Of a stretch of DNA of 64,000 bases, positions 36,401-45,191 are shown piece by piece. The notes below the pieces were generated by a model, which made no database searches, was not told where the DNA came from, and was given only the letters and a program-made list of their open reading frames with translations. Position 1 is the first letter of the stretch; the number at the start of each line of letters is the position of its first letter. A program made the translations under genes and the position numbers. Source of the DNA: Paraburkholderia fungorum (GTDB lineage Bacteria; Pseudomonadota; Gammaproteobacteria; Burkholderiales; Burkholderiaceae); NCBI RefSeq assembly GCF_900099835.1, contig NZ_FNKP01000002.1, positions 2,914,001-2,978,000 on the forward strand. The letters are read 5' to 3'.

Positions 36401-36494
36401 TGCCGACGGCACGAGTTGCCGCCATCAGATTCACGACGGCGCGGGTGTCGAAGCGATTCACGTCGCGCGCGTGCTGGCGATGGCGCTGCAATAA
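33474..36494 (+). CDS. FAD/4Fe-4S D-2-hydroxyacid dehydrogenase (YdiJ-like)
   Basis: A 1006-aa fusion. Residues 50-540 are an FAD-linked oxidase (PCMH FAD domain with ARGAGTSQCGQT and GGMAGNNSCGSRS; C-terminal cap ending GEHGDGLCRGEW). Residues 600-700 carry iron-sulphur cysteines (CRKFDAGTMCPSY; CVSCKGCKRDCPTGV). The C-terminal GlcF-like part has two CCG motifs (CCGRTF; SSCCGMAGSFGYEAEH). The order equals a GlcD-GlcF fusion, as in E. coli YdiJ, which oxidises D-2-hydroxyglutarate. Electrons probably go to the quinone pool. It is last in the operon and may oxidise the imported hydroxy acid. Confidence 0.93.
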   Translation: MTNPTSALLVKPIHLVPSSARLTSPLAQHLRKSLRGDVLFDAASRGRYSTDASIYQITPVGIVVPRDQDDLRVALEIARSEKVPLLARGAGTSQCGQTVGEALVIDTSKWLNNVVAFDADAGTVTVEPGVVLDHLNAWLKPHGLWFPVDVSTAAQCTIGGMAGNNSCGSRSIEYGNMVHNVDAIDAILADGSEAHFASLRDAPQGERLQQILAGVAQIAQRERDEIIERVPKVLRRVAGYNIDLFECQNPRAYTDDGHANLAHLLVGSEGTLAFSRQLTLKLAPLPAHKTLGVVNFPTFRQSMALTQHIVKLKPVAVELVDRTMIDLAMSNPAFRPVIGKALVGEPQAILLVEFAGENRDAQLASLKQLTELMADLGLPDSVVEMPDAGEQKALWEVRKAGLNIMMSMKGDGKPVSFIEDCAVPLEHLADYTSRLTEVFHRHGTEGTWYAHASVGTLHVRPILDMRRDGAIKMRAIADEAAALVREYKGAYSGEHGDGLCRGEWVAWQYGPRLNQAFSEIKALFDPDNRFNPDKIVRPPKMDDARNFRFPPGYQERRIETALDWSAWNVERDPLTGAETQPGSGNDLSGGLAKAVEMCNNNGHCRKFDAGTMCPSYRVTKDEQHVTRGRANTLRLAISGQLGEAGLASDDVKDTLDLCVSCKGCKRDCPTGVDMAKFKIEARAARVKVQGLSLRDRLVAFMPRYAGTASRVPALMALADNVPVLSAWFKRSVGFAPERSLPRFTKSFLSNAAKLKNPRDGALKEVLLFVDTFNNHMEPDNARAAQQVLEAAGYTVHFNMRQGERPVCCGRTFLAAGLVDQAKQEARRMLDLFRPYVERGVPVVGLEPSCLLSLRDEFLHYGFGDEAQRLSQHAFLFEEFLVREEKAGRMKLALKPLSKKQALVHGHCHQKAFDAFTPVQTVLKWIPELKVSTVESSCCGMAGSFGYEAEHYATSRAMAELSLLPAVRKMDGDMLMVADGTSCRHQIHDGAGVEAIHVARVLAMALQ

Positions 36495-36500
36495 CGGCGC

Positions 36501-37421
36501 TTAAACGCCGAGAATCTGCCGGTAAGCATTCGGCGCGACGCCGACATTCTCGCGAAAGCGATGGCTGAAGTGGCTGGCGTTCGCATAGCCGCATTGCTCG
36601 GCGACCTGCGCGAGCGGCATCGACGTGGTGCGCAACAACGTGCGAGCGCGTTCGATCCGCTGTTGCGCGATCCACGCGGCAGGCGGCAATCCGAACGACG
36701 CGTGGAACATCCGCGCGAGATGAAACTCCGACAGCGACGCGACGCCGGCAAGCTCGCCGAGCGTGAGCGTTTGCGACAGATGGCTGTCGATATAGTCCCG
36801 CAGACGCCGCCGCGTCGCGACCGACAAGCCGCCCTTGAACGACGTGTCGGTGCGACGCACGCCTTGCGCGCGCAGCAGCAGACTCAGCACGTCGTGCGCG
36901 GTTTCGTTGGTGCGCAGCAGGCCGTCAGGCGTCTCCCAGTCTTCGTTCACCAATGACTGGCACAAGCTGGCGATACGCGGATCTTCGAAATACGTGCGGT
37001 CGGCGAGCGTCAGTTCGCGCGGCTCCTGGTCGAGCTCCTGAACCGCACGCTGCGTGAAGTGCTCGGGCAGAAAGTACAGATGCATGAAGTGCATGTGACC
37101 GCGCACCCACCAGCGCGATTCGTGCTCGCCCGGCAGCGCGCACAACCGCGACGGCGCGCCGTAATGGCCCGGCATTTTCTGACGCTCGGTGCGATAGCCG
37201 CCATCCAGATAGCACGACAGCGTGTGATGGCCAGGGCGCTCGTAGATGGTTTCAGCTTCCTCGGTATCGCGTGTCCACTGCGCGATGGCGAGCCGGTCGC
37301 CGAGCCACGCGAAGCGGTGCAACTGAGCGTCGGCGCTGCCCAGCGTGTGACAGACCGACTGAAGGCCGAACGGCGTTTCGGTAGGGTTCAACATCGCGGG
37401 GACGGGCGGAGTGGCGTTCAC
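36501..37421 (-). CDS. AraC-family regulator
   Basis: A 306-aa protein with an N-terminal AraC ligand-binding region (LGSADAQLHRFAWLGDRL) and a C-terminal double helix-turn-helix (TLGELAGVASLSEFHLARMF; VAEQCGYANASHFSHRFREN). It is convergent with the dehydrogenase, 6 bases apart. The frame's GTG at 37421 is taken as start, but neither it nor an ATG at 37394 has a good ribosome site. It is divergent from the DMT exporter (158 bases), its likely target. Confidence 0.88.
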   Translation of the reverse strand: MNATPPVPAMLNPTETPFGLQSVCHTLGSADAQLHRFAWLGDRLAIAQWTRDTEEAETIYERPGHHTLSCYLDGGYRTERQKMPGHYGAPSRLCALPGEHESRWWVRGHMHFMHLYFLPEHFTQRAVQELDQEPRELTLADRTYFEDPRIASLCQSLVNEDWETPDGLLRTNETAHDVLSLLLRAQGVRRTDTSFKGGLSVATRRRLRDYIDSHLSQTLTLGELAGVASLSEFHLARMFHASFGLPPAAWIAQQRIERARTLLRTTSMPLAQVAEQCGYANASHFSHRFRENVGVAPNAYRQILGV

Positions 37422-37579
37422 GGAAAACGGGGAAGCAACGTTGGGTGGCTCGAATATCGCAAGTATACGGGGTGCCTGAAGACCCCGCTCGTCACGGCGA
37501 AAAAGTGCGCAATCCTGGACAAGTGCGGCGGCGCGCGTTGTCGCATAGTCGGACTCCCGTATTCGCTTGCAGGCTTGCC

Positions 37580-38482
37580 ATGAATCTCGCGCTTTATGCC
37601 GTCACCGTTCTGATCTGGGGCACCACCTGGCTCGCGATCAAATGGCAACTCGGCTCCGTGCCGCCGCCGGTGTCGATTGCGTGGCGCTTCTGGATTGCGG
37701 CGCTGGTGCTGTTCGCGCTGCTGCGCATCATGCGCCGGCCGATCTGGCCGCCGCGAGCCGCCTGGCGATATCTGGCCGCGCAAGGTTTCACGCTGTTCTG
37801 CCTGAACTTCCTGTGCTTTTACTACGCCGAACAGACCGTACCGAGCGGCCTGGTGGCCGTAGTGTTTTCCATCGCGCCGCTGTTGAATTCGATCAACGGA
37901 CGGATCTTCATGGGCCGTCCATTGCAGCCGACGGCGATCGCTGGCGCCATGCTCGGCCTCGTCGGCATCCTGTGTCTGTTCGTTCAGCAGATGGCAGGGC
38001 ACCTCGGCGATCGCGCGGAATTGATCGGCCTTGGCATCGCGTTTCTCGGCACCCTGTGCTTCTCGACCGGCAGCCTGCTGTCGAGCCGCATGCAATCGAT
38101 GGGCTTGCATCCGTTCGCAACCAACAGCTGGGCGATGCTGATCGGCGCGAGCATCCTGACGGTGGGCAGCGCGCTCGGCGGCCTGTCGTTCGCGGTGGAG
38201 CCTTCCGCGCGGTATCTCGGCGCACTCGCTTACCTCGCGATCTTCGGCTCGGTGATCGGTTTTACCGCGTACCTGATGCTGGTCGGACGCATGGGACCGG
38301 AGCGCGCCGCTTACTGCACGGTGCTGTTTCCGATTGTGGCGCTGGCGGCATCGACGGTATTCGAGGGGTATCGCTGGTCCGCGCTGGCAGTAGTCGGCTT
38401 GCTGCTGGTGGTGGCCGGCAACCTGGTCGCGTTCGATTTGACCAAACGTATTTTCGTGCGGCGTTCGCCTGCACGCTCCTGA
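37580..38482 (+). CDS. DMT-superfamily (EamA) transporter
   Basis: A 300-aa inner-membrane protein with ten predicted helices and two EamA repeats (LIWGTTWLAIKWQLGSVPPP opening the first; LGTLCFSTGSLLSSRMQS opening the second). Members export amino acids or other metabolites. ATG 37580 begins exactly at the first membrane helix. It is divergent from the AraC regulator. The substrate is unknown. Confidence 0.9.
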   Translation: MNLALYAVTVLIWGTTWLAIKWQLGSVPPPVSIAWRFWIAALVLFALLRIMRRPIWPPRAAWRYLAAQGFTLFCLNFLCFYYAEQTVPSGLVAVVFSIAPLLNSINGRIFMGRPLQPTAIAGAMLGLVGILCLFVQQMAGHLGDRAELIGLGIAFLGTLCFSTGSLLSSRMQSMGLHPFATNSWAMLIGASILTVGSALGGLSFAVEPSARYLGALAYLAIFGSVIGFTAYLMLVGRMGPERAAYCTVLFPIVALAASTVFEGYRWSALAVVGLLLVVAGNLVAFDLTKRIFVRRSPARS

Positions 38483-39079
38483 TCGATCGCACGCGCGCGA
38501 CGCGTGTGCGATCTTCGCAACTCACTCCCGAGGCCACGCAAGGTGAGCCTTTTCGGGAGACGCGACAGCGCTTGAAAAAATTACCGGCGAGCTTTGACGG
38601 AAGGCGGGCACTTTTGCTGCGCCTGCCCAAACTCGCCGCGGATTTTTGACGTGGGTAGACGAAATTACCTCACGGTCTTATACTGCCCCTCGTCCTAACC
38701 GCGAAATCGCAGCTAAATAAGCTAAGTTAGAAGGGGTTGGATGCAAACTGCGCGCATATTGTCGCCAGTTTGAATTCGCTTCAATGCCGGCCAAAACCGG
38801 TTTCCCAATGGCCGTTCGACGGCCGCCGGACGCGTGCGCTAGCGCCGTTGTCCACCTTCTCGATGGATCTGGCACCGGTTTTGCTAACTGGTAAGCCACC
38901 GAGGGGCAAAAGCACCGCATCGCTCAATCCCCTCGCGCCGGGCAGAAAACACACCCCGGCATCACTCGGTTCACCTCGCGGCACCTGCCGCGTCTCGAAC
39001 TTCCCATTCGCAGCGTCGTCACGACGCCTGTGCGGCGCGGCCGTTTTCGCGCGTCGCTCGAACCAGGAGGCGCCTCTTC
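38483..39079. other. 597-base gap with one 21-bp motif copy
   Basis: A copy of the dispersed motif is at 38539-38559 (CAAGGTGAG, CCTTTT, CGGGAG). The rest, up to the osmoprotectant operon, shows no credible gene; an open frame from 38737 is a shadow running into the permease gene in another frame. The operon promoter should lie here, but I cannot place it. Confidence 0.65.
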
Positions 39080-39796
39080 ATGATTCAACGTCCTGCCAGA
39101 CTAATCGGCAGTCTTGTAGCCATCGGCATCGTCATCGCATTGCTGTGCCGTGCGATCGACCCCAGCGCCTTGCATCAGTACGCGCCCGATCTGGTCTACT
39201 ACACGAAACGGCATCTGCTGCTGGTCGGCTATTCGATGGCGGCCGCGCTGCTCGTCGGCATTCCTGCGGGAGTTCTGCTGAGCCGCCCGTCGTTCGCGCG
39301 TCACGCCGAGCGGTTCATGCAGATCTTCAACATCGGCAATACGATTCCTTCGCTCGCCGTTCTCGCGATTGCGCTCGGTATCTTCGGTATCGGCGATATT
39401 CCGGCGTTGGTCGCTCTATTCCTCGCTTCGCTGCTGCCCATCACGCGTAATGCGTACGAGGGCATGAAAAACGTCTCGCCCGCGCTGCGTGAAGCGGCGC
39501 GCGGTCTCGGCATGACCGGCTGGCAGTCGTTGGTGCGCGTCGAGTTGCCGAATGCTATGCCGATCATCATCGGCGGCGTGCGCACCGCGCTCGCGATCAA
39601 CGTGGGCAGTGCGCCGCTCGCGTATCTGATCGGCGCGGACAGTCTCGGCACGCTGATCTTCCCCGGTATTTATCTGAACAATCAGCAGCAACTGTTGCTC
39701 GGCGCGGCGGCGACCGCGATTCTCGCGCTGGTGCTCGACGCCATCGTCTCCAACGGCAGCCGCTACCTGCTCGCACGACGCGGGGTGACGGCATGA
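39080..39796 (+). CDS. Osmoprotectant ABC transporter permease
   Basis: A 238-aa inner-membrane permease with six or so helices and the EAA loop contacting the ATPase (EAARGLGMTGWQSLVRVELP). It resembles YehW/OpuCB-type permeases for glycine betaine, choline or carnitine. Its stop overlaps the binding-protein gene (ATGA). It is first of four: permease, binding protein, permease, ATPase. Confidence 0.9.
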   Translation: MIQRPARLIGSLVAIGIVIALLCRAIDPSALHQYAPDLVYYTKRHLLLVGYSMAAALLVGIPAGVLLSRPSFARHAERFMQIFNIGNTIPSLAVLAIALGIFGIGDIPALVALFLASLLPITRNAYEGMKNVSPALREAARGLGMTGWQSLVRVELPNAMPIIIGGVRTALAINVGSAPLAYLIGADSLGTLIFPGIYLNNQQQLLLGAAATAILALVLDAIVSNGSRYLLARRGVTA

Positions 39797-40689
39797 TGAA
39801 TCTGCTAAAACGGGTCCGCTGGCTTACAGCAGGCGCGATGCTGCTGACGAGCCTTCATGCAAGTGCGGCCACGCTCGTGCTGGGTGGAAAAAATTTCACC
39901 GAGCAGTACGTTCTTACCGAAATCACCGCGCAATACCTGCGTTCGAAGGGCTACACGATCGACGCGCGCACGGGTCTCGGCAGCACGCTGCTACGGAGTG
40001 CGCAGGAAAACGGTCAGGTTGATCTGGTGTGGGAATACACCGGCACGGCTGCAATCGTCTACAACAAGATCACCGAGAAGCTCGATCCGAAGACGATGTA
40101 CGAGCGCGTGAAGGAACTCGACGCGAAACGCGGCCTTGTGTGGCTCGACGCGTCGCCGTTGAACAATACGTACGCGCTCGGCCTGCCGCAGGAAGAAGCG
40201 CAAAAAACCGGCATTCGCACGATTTCGCAACTCGCCGCGAAGCTCGCTGCGGAGCCGCATAAGAAGCACGTGTTCGCAATGGATGCGGAGTTCGCGAATC
40301 GTCCGGATGGTTTGAAGCCGCTCGAAGCCGCGTACGGCATGCAGTTCAGCCGCGCGGAAACGCGTCAGATGGACCCCGGCCTCGTGTACACCGCGCTGCA
40401 TAACAACCAGGTGCCGATCGGCCTGATCTACACGACGGACGGCCGCGTGAAGGGCTTCAACATCATGCCGCTCGAAGACGACCGTCACTACTTCCCCGCG
40501 TACAACGCGACGCCGGTGGTGCGTAAGGTCACGCTCGACCAGAACCCGCAACTCGCGACGCAGTTGAATGCGCTATCTGCCGCGCTAAACAACGACATCA
40601 TGCTGGAGATGAACAAGCAGGTCGACGTCGACGGTAAGGCGGTGCATGAAGTCGCGGCGGAATTTTTGCGCACGCACAAGCTGCCCTGA
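39793..40689 (+). CDS. Osmoprotectant-binding protein (OsmF/OpuAC type)
   Basis: A 298-aa secreted binding protein: signal peptide ending ASA (residue about 25), then TLVLGGKNFTEQYVLTEITA, the hallmark of the OpuAC/OsmF family, and the ligand-site stretch DLVWEYTGTAAIVY. It binds quaternary ammonium compounds such as glycine betaine or choline in the periplasm and delivers them to the flanking permeases. It overlaps the first permease gene by four bases. Confidence 0.92.
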   Translation: MMNLLKRVRWLTAGAMLLTSLHASAATLVLGGKNFTEQYVLTEITAQYLRSKGYTIDARTGLGSTLLRSAQENGQVDLVWEYTGTAAIVYNKITEKLDPKTMYERVKELDAKRGLVWLDASPLNNTYALGLPQEEAQKTGIRTISQLAAKLAAEPHKKHVFAMDAEFANRPDGLKPLEAAYGMQFSRAETRQMDPGLVYTALHNNQVPIGLIYTTDGRVKGFNIMPLEDDRHYFPAYNATPVVRKVTLDQNPQLATQLNALSAALNNDIMLEMNKQVDVDGKAVHEVAAEFLRTHKLP

Positions 40690-40703
40690 GCGGAGACCTA
40701 TTT

Positions 40704-41357
40704 ATGACTGTATTCGACTATCTGTCGGCCAACTGGCCTGAACTGCTGCAACTCACCGCGCAACACGTGTGGCTGGTGGGGATTGCGGTGGGATGCGCGA
40801 TTATCGTCGGCGTTCCGTTGGGGATCCTGATCAATCGCCATGAATGGCTAGCCGCGCCGCTGCTGAGCGTGGCGACCGTGGTGCTGACGCTGCCGTCCAT
40901 CGCGCTGTTCGGTCTGATGATTCCGGTGTTCTCGCGCTTCGGCCAGGGCATCGGCGCAGTGCCGGCGATCACTGCCGTGTTCCTCTATTCGTTGCTGCCG
41001 ATCATGCGCAACACCTACCTCGCGCTGCGCAACGTCGACGCCGGCATCAAGGAAGCGGGTATCGGCATCGGCATGACGGTCTGGCAACGGCTACGCCTCG
41101 TCGATTTGCCGCTCGCGGTGCCGGTAATTCTCGGCGGCGTGCGCACGGCCGTCGTGATGAACATCGGCGTGATGACGATTGCCGCCGTGATCGGCGCGGG
41201 GGGACTCGGCACGCTGATCATCCGCGCAATCGGCCAGAGCAACATGATGAAACTACTGGTGGGCGCCGTGCTCGTGAGTCTGCTCGCGATCGTCGCCGAC
41301 CTGCTGCTGCAGGCTTTGCAACGCCTGCTGACACCGAAGGGAGTACAAAAGACATGA
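40704..41357 (+). CDS. Osmoprotectant ABC transporter permease (second)
   Basis: A 217-aa permease with the same architecture as the first and an EAA loop EAGIGIGMTVWQRLRLVDLP, resembling YehY/OpuCD. Its stop overlaps the ATPase start (ATGA). With the other permease it forms the heterodimeric channel. Confidence 0.92.
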   Translation: MTVFDYLSANWPELLQLTAQHVWLVGIAVGCAIIVGVPLGILINRHEWLAAPLLSVATVVLTLPSIALFGLMIPVFSRFGQGIGAVPAITAVFLYSLLPIMRNTYLALRNVDAGIKEAGIGIGMTVWQRLRLVDLPLAVPVILGGVRTAVVMNIGVMTIAAVIGAGGLGTLIIRAIGQSNMMKLLVGAVLVSLLAIVADLLLQALQRLLTPKGVQKT

Positions 41358-42541
41358 TCGAACTCGACAAACTGACCAAGACATTCACGCAGAAGGACGG
41401 CCAGCAGGTAAAGGCAGTTGACTCGGTGAGCCTGACGGTGGGCGAAGGCGAAATCTGCGTATTTCTCGGGCCGTCGGGCTGCGGCAAGACCACCACGCTG
41501 AAGATGATCAACCGGTTGATCGAGCCGACGTCGGGCCGTGTGCTGATCGGCGGCGAGGATACGTCGGGCTTGAACGAAATTGAACTGCGCCGCCGTATCG
41601 GTTACGTGATTCAGCAGATCGGGCTGTTCCCGAACATGACGATCGAAGAGAACATCACGGTCGTGCCGCGTCTGCTCGGCTGGGACAAGAAGCGCTGCCG
41701 CGAACGCGCGACCGAACTGATGTCGATGGTTGCGCTCGATCCTAAGCAGTATCTGAAGCGTTATCCGCGCGAATTGTCGGGCGGGCAGCAGCAGCGTATC
41801 GGCGTGATTCGCGCGCTGGCCGCCGATCCGCCGGTGCTGCTGATGGACGAGCCGTTCGGCGCGGTCGATCCGATCAACCGCGAGTCGATCCAGAACGAGT
41901 TCTTCCAGATGCAGCGTCAGTTGAACAAGACGGTGATCATGGTGAGCCACGATATCGACGAGGCGATCAAACTCGGCGACCGCGTGGCAGTGTTCCGCCG
42001 TGGGCAACTGGTGCAATACGATCACCCGGATACGCTGCTCGCGCATCCGCACGACGAGTTTGTCGGCGCATTTGTCGGTCAGGACAGCACGTTGAAGCGC
42101 CTGTTGCTGGTGAAGGCTGGCGACGCTGCCACCCAACCGGAAACCGCGAGCGCCGATATGCCGGTGGCGAAGGCGTTCCAGATGATGGACGACAGCGACA
42201 ACCGCTACCTGACCATCGTCGACGACAACCGGCAGGCGCTCGGCTACGTGACGCGTCGTGCAGCGCGCGCGGGTCAGGGCGTGTGCGGCGACCATCTCAC
42301 GCCGTTCAAGGCGACGGTGAGCGCCGACGAGCATCTGCGGATCGTACTGTCGAAGATGTACCAGTTCAACTCGTCGTGGATGCCGGTGCTGGATAGCGAC
42401 GGCCGTTATGTCGGCGAAGTCACGCAGGATTCGATCGCGGACTATCTGAGTTCGGGTCGCTCGCGACGTCAGACGGGGCAGCCGGCGATCGTGTCGCCTG
42501 CGGTTGCTGCTGCTGAAGCTGCAGCCGCCGCGCATTCGTGA
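41354..42541 (+). CDS. Osmoprotectant ABC transporter ATPase with CBS domains
   Basis: A 395-aa ATPase: Walker A GPSGCGKTT, signature LSGGQQQR, Walker B VLLMDEP, switch His in VSHDIDE, then two CBS domains (about 265-370) as in OpuA/ProV-type ATPases, where they sense ionic strength or nucleotides, and an Ala-rich tail. It is last in the operon and energises uptake of compatible solutes. Confidence 0.94.
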   Translation: MIELDKLTKTFTQKDGQQVKAVDSVSLTVGEGEICVFLGPSGCGKTTTLKMINRLIEPTSGRVLIGGEDTSGLNEIELRRRIGYVIQQIGLFPNMTIEENITVVPRLLGWDKKRCRERATELMSMVALDPKQYLKRYPRELSGGQQQRIGVIRALAADPPVLLMDEPFGAVDPINRESIQNEFFQMQRQLNKTVIMVSHDIDEAIKLGDRVAVFRRGQLVQYDHPDTLLAHPHDEFVGAFVGQDSTLKRLLLVKAGDAATQPETASADMPVAKAFQMMDDSDNRYLTIVDDNRQALGYVTRRAARAGQGVCGDHLTPFKATVSADEHLRIVLSKMYQFNSSWMPVLDSDGRYVGEVTQDSIADYLSSGRSRRQTGQPAIVSPAVAAAEAAAAAHS

Positions 42542-42565
42542 TGCGCTGACGGCGGTCTGCAGGCC

Positions 42566-42601
42566 GGCCTTCGCTCCTCACTCTTCGAAGGAGCGAAGGC
42601 C
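42566..42601. terminator. Strong hairpin after the osmoprotectant operon
   Basis: A perfect 13-bp stem (42566-42578 with 42589-42601; GGCCTTCGCTCCT) and a 10-base loop, 25 bases after the stop. There is no T run, so it is either a Rho-dependent or mRNA-protecting hairpin. Confidence 0.6.
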
Positions 42602-42856
42602 GCTAGTCGAGGCGCTCGCCGCAGCCACTCGACAATCATTAAAAAATCCCATTCCGAATATAAATTAATGCCATTGGAATTAATTAAATGGGATATTTTT
42701 AATGCTCAATTATTAACCAATAAGTTTACGATTTTTCTATGCGAAGATAGCGCGCCTACTACTGCGTAGGCGTGATGGCTGGCCGCGCCGCCTATCCGTG
42801 AAAGCACGTTATTCCGCTGGAATATCGCTGATTCGCACCCGCAAGGAAATACCGTC
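42602..42856. other. AT-rich leader with large palindrome
   Basis: The stretch from the ABC operon to the secreted protein (315 bases from 42542) has no gene. ATCCCATT (42646-42653) and AATGGGAT (42687-42694) are a perfect inverted repeat followed by ATTTTT, enclosing a second small dyad (ATTAAT twice). It may be a second terminator or an operator. The next 100 bases are AT-rich and probably hold the promoter of the secreted protein. Confidence 0.5.
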
Positions 42857-45040
42857 GTGAAACTTGTCTCCCGCCTGGGCGCGGCTGTGGTTTTATTACA
42901 CAGTCTTATTCCGCTGAATGCGTCCGCGCAATCGCAACTCAATTACACCACTTCATGGATCGGAAATAGCTTCGGATTCGGCGATGGTAAATGGATGCAG
43001 CAGGATATCCAGGCCATCAGCATCGGAGCCGACGGCACGGTTTATACGAATGCGCCCTGGGACGAAAGCGGCAGCGAAATTGCCGCGTACCGCGCGGGCG
43101 ATAAAGTCGCCGTAGCCGGATCGACCCATGGCTGGGGCGCGGCGGGCGGCGACGCGGTCGCGGTGAACCACACGTACCTGTACGCGGCCATGTCGATCGG
43201 CAACGAAAGCAATGCGCTAGTCGGCGCGGATTATCCGGCGGCGAATCTGACGTGGTACGGCATCACGCGGCGCACGCTGGCTAAACTCGCGACGGGCGCG
43301 CCGTTCAGCGGCGGCATCGGCAACAGCGCGAACGCGACGAAAAACAGCTTTCTGCCGGTCGAAACAGTGGCAACCGGCAACGACGCCGGCATTCGCGGCC
43401 TCGCTGCGACCGACACCGAGCTATACGTGGCCGACACTTACGGCAACCAGATCGTCGTGTTCGACGCCAATTCGATGCAACGCCTGCGCTCATGGCCCGT
43501 GACGTCGCCGGGACGTATTGCGGTGGATACCGATTCGACACTCTGGGTGATGAGTGGAGTTTCATCCGGAAACCTAACTATCCTGCACTACGCCGCCAAC
43601 GGCGCGTTGCTGTCCGGCGCGCTGCCGTTGCCCGCTGGAACTATTCCTACCGATATTTCGGTCACGCCGTCGGGCCAGATTCTGGTCGCCGATAACGGGC
43701 CGTTGCAACAGATCCTCGTCTTCACGAAAGACGCGAACGGTCAGCCGCAAGCCGCTCCGTCGATCGGCACACGCAACGGACTTTTCCATGCCGTGCGGGG
43801 TGCGCCGGGCAATGTGCGCTTCAACGGCGTGACCGGGGTCGGCGTCGATCCGGCGGGTAATCTGTATGTCGCGCAAAACGGCGAGGGGCCGCGGCCGCTG
43901 GGTTCGGCAACGGTCGGGCAGGGCGCGGTGCTGGAGAGCTACGTGTATAGCTCGCATGCTTTTCTCTGGCGTTTGTATGGCCTGACATTCGTCGATAGCG
44001 CGGCGTTCGATCCAGCCACGCCCAATTCCGTCTACACCGGTTCGAAGCGTTTCACACTCGATTACACGCAGCCGGTCGGGCACGAGTGGTCGTATGCAGC
44101 GTTTACGCTCGACCGTTTCGACTATCCCGGCGACCCCGCGTTTTACGAGCCGCGCGGCGTGCGAGGCGAGCCGATGGTGCGAAGAATCAACGGTCAGCCG
44201 TTTCTCTACACGCTCGATTCGGGCGCGCATTATCTGAACGTTTATCGCTTCGATACCGCGCACGGCGAGATGGCGATACCGTCCGGCATGCTCGCGCAGA
44301 ATCCGCTGCCGGGCACGTTGCCGGTCGGCCAGCCCACCTACGGCGAGTGGCTGTGGCGTGACAGCAATGGCAACGGCGCGGTCGATGCGAGCGAGATCAG
44401 CAGCAACCCGTCGACCGGCAGCACGGTCGGCAATGGCTTCTGGTGGGTCGATACGCCCGGCAACGTGTGGCTCGCCACGCCGCTGAGCGGGATCCGCGAA
44501 ATGCCGTTGCAGGGACTCGATTCCGCCGGCAATCCGATCTACACGTACGCCAGTTCGAAGATGTTCGCGATGCCGCAACCGTTCACGCGGATCGCGCGGA
44601 TTGTCTACGAAGCGTCGAACGATACGATGTACATCTCGGGCTTCACGGACGCGATTCCGTGGGACGCGACGCACTGGAAGGAAGCCGGTCCCGTGCTCGC
44701 ACGCTACGCGAACTGGAGCACGGGCACGCCGACCATGGTGTATTCGATCGCGCTGCCGTGGAATACGCAAACCGATCCGCAAACCACCACGGTGGGCGTC
44801 GCGCTGGCGGGCAACTACATCTTCGTCGCGGAGTTGTACACCAACAGGGTGGACGTCTACGACTCGCGCTCGGGCCAGCCGGTCGGCTACATGACGCCCG
44901 GCGCGAGTGTCGGCGGCACGAGCGGCTGGGTGGACGTTTATCTCGGCATTAGCGCGGTGCAGCGCGACACGGGCGAGTATGTGATCCTGCTGGAAGACGA
45001 CGCGCGCGCAAAAATCCTGATGTATCGATGGACGCCTTGA
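42857..45040 (+). CDS. Secreted beta-propeller (NHL-like) protein
   Basis: A 727-aa protein with a signal peptide (cleavage after NASA, about residue 24) and repeated four-strand blades of the kind found in NHL/SMP-30-like propellers (GLAATDTELYVADTYGNQIV; DISVTPSGQILVADNG; GVGVDPAGNLYVAQNG). A calcium-binding EF-type loop, DSNGNGAVDASE, lies at about residues 503-514. GTG start with AAGGAA upstream. No catalytic family is recognised. A role in surface binding or hydrolysis of a polymer is possible but not shown. It is monocistronic behind an AT-rich leader. Confidence 0.75.
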   Translation: MKLVSRLGAAVVLLHSLIPLNASAQSQLNYTTSWIGNSFGFGDGKWMQQDIQAISIGADGTVYTNAPWDESGSEIAAYRAGDKVAVAGSTHGWGAAGGDAVAVNHTYLYAAMSIGNESNALVGADYPAANLTWYGITRRTLAKLATGAPFSGGIGNSANATKNSFLPVETVATGNDAGIRGLAATDTELYVADTYGNQIVVFDANSMQRLRSWPVTSPGRIAVDTDSTLWVMSGVSSGNLTILHYAANGALLSGALPLPAGTIPTDISVTPSGQILVADNGPLQQILVFTKDANGQPQAAPSIGTRNGLFHAVRGAPGNVRFNGVTGVGVDPAGNLYVAQNGEGPRPLGSATVGQGAVLESYVYSSHAFLWRLYGLTFVDSAAFDPATPNSVYTGSKRFTLDYTQPVGHEWSYAAFTLDRFDYPGDPAFYEPRGVRGEPMVRRINGQPFLYTLDSGAHYLNVYRFDTAHGEMAIPSGMLAQNPLPGTLPVGQPTYGEWLWRDSNGNGAVDASEISSNPSTGSTVGNGFWWVDTPGNVWLATPLSGIREMPLQGLDSAGNPIYTYASSKMFAMPQPFTRIARIVYEASNDTMYISGFTDAIPWDATHWKEAGPVLARYANWSTGTPTMVYSIALPWNTQTDPQTTTVGVALAGNYIFVAELYTNRVDVYDSRSGQPVGYMTPGASVGGTSGWVDVYLGISAVQRDTGEYVILLEDDARAKILMYRWTP

Positions 45041-45191
45041 GATGGCTCACCGTCACGCTGCATCGACCGGATGCGACCCCATCGCGAATGGACGGCGGCG
45101 TGCGATCGGTATATAAACAAAGTGAAAGCATCGCGTTTTCGCCGATGCCGAATCGATGGCCAACCGTGACTAACAGGAGCGATGTTCGATC

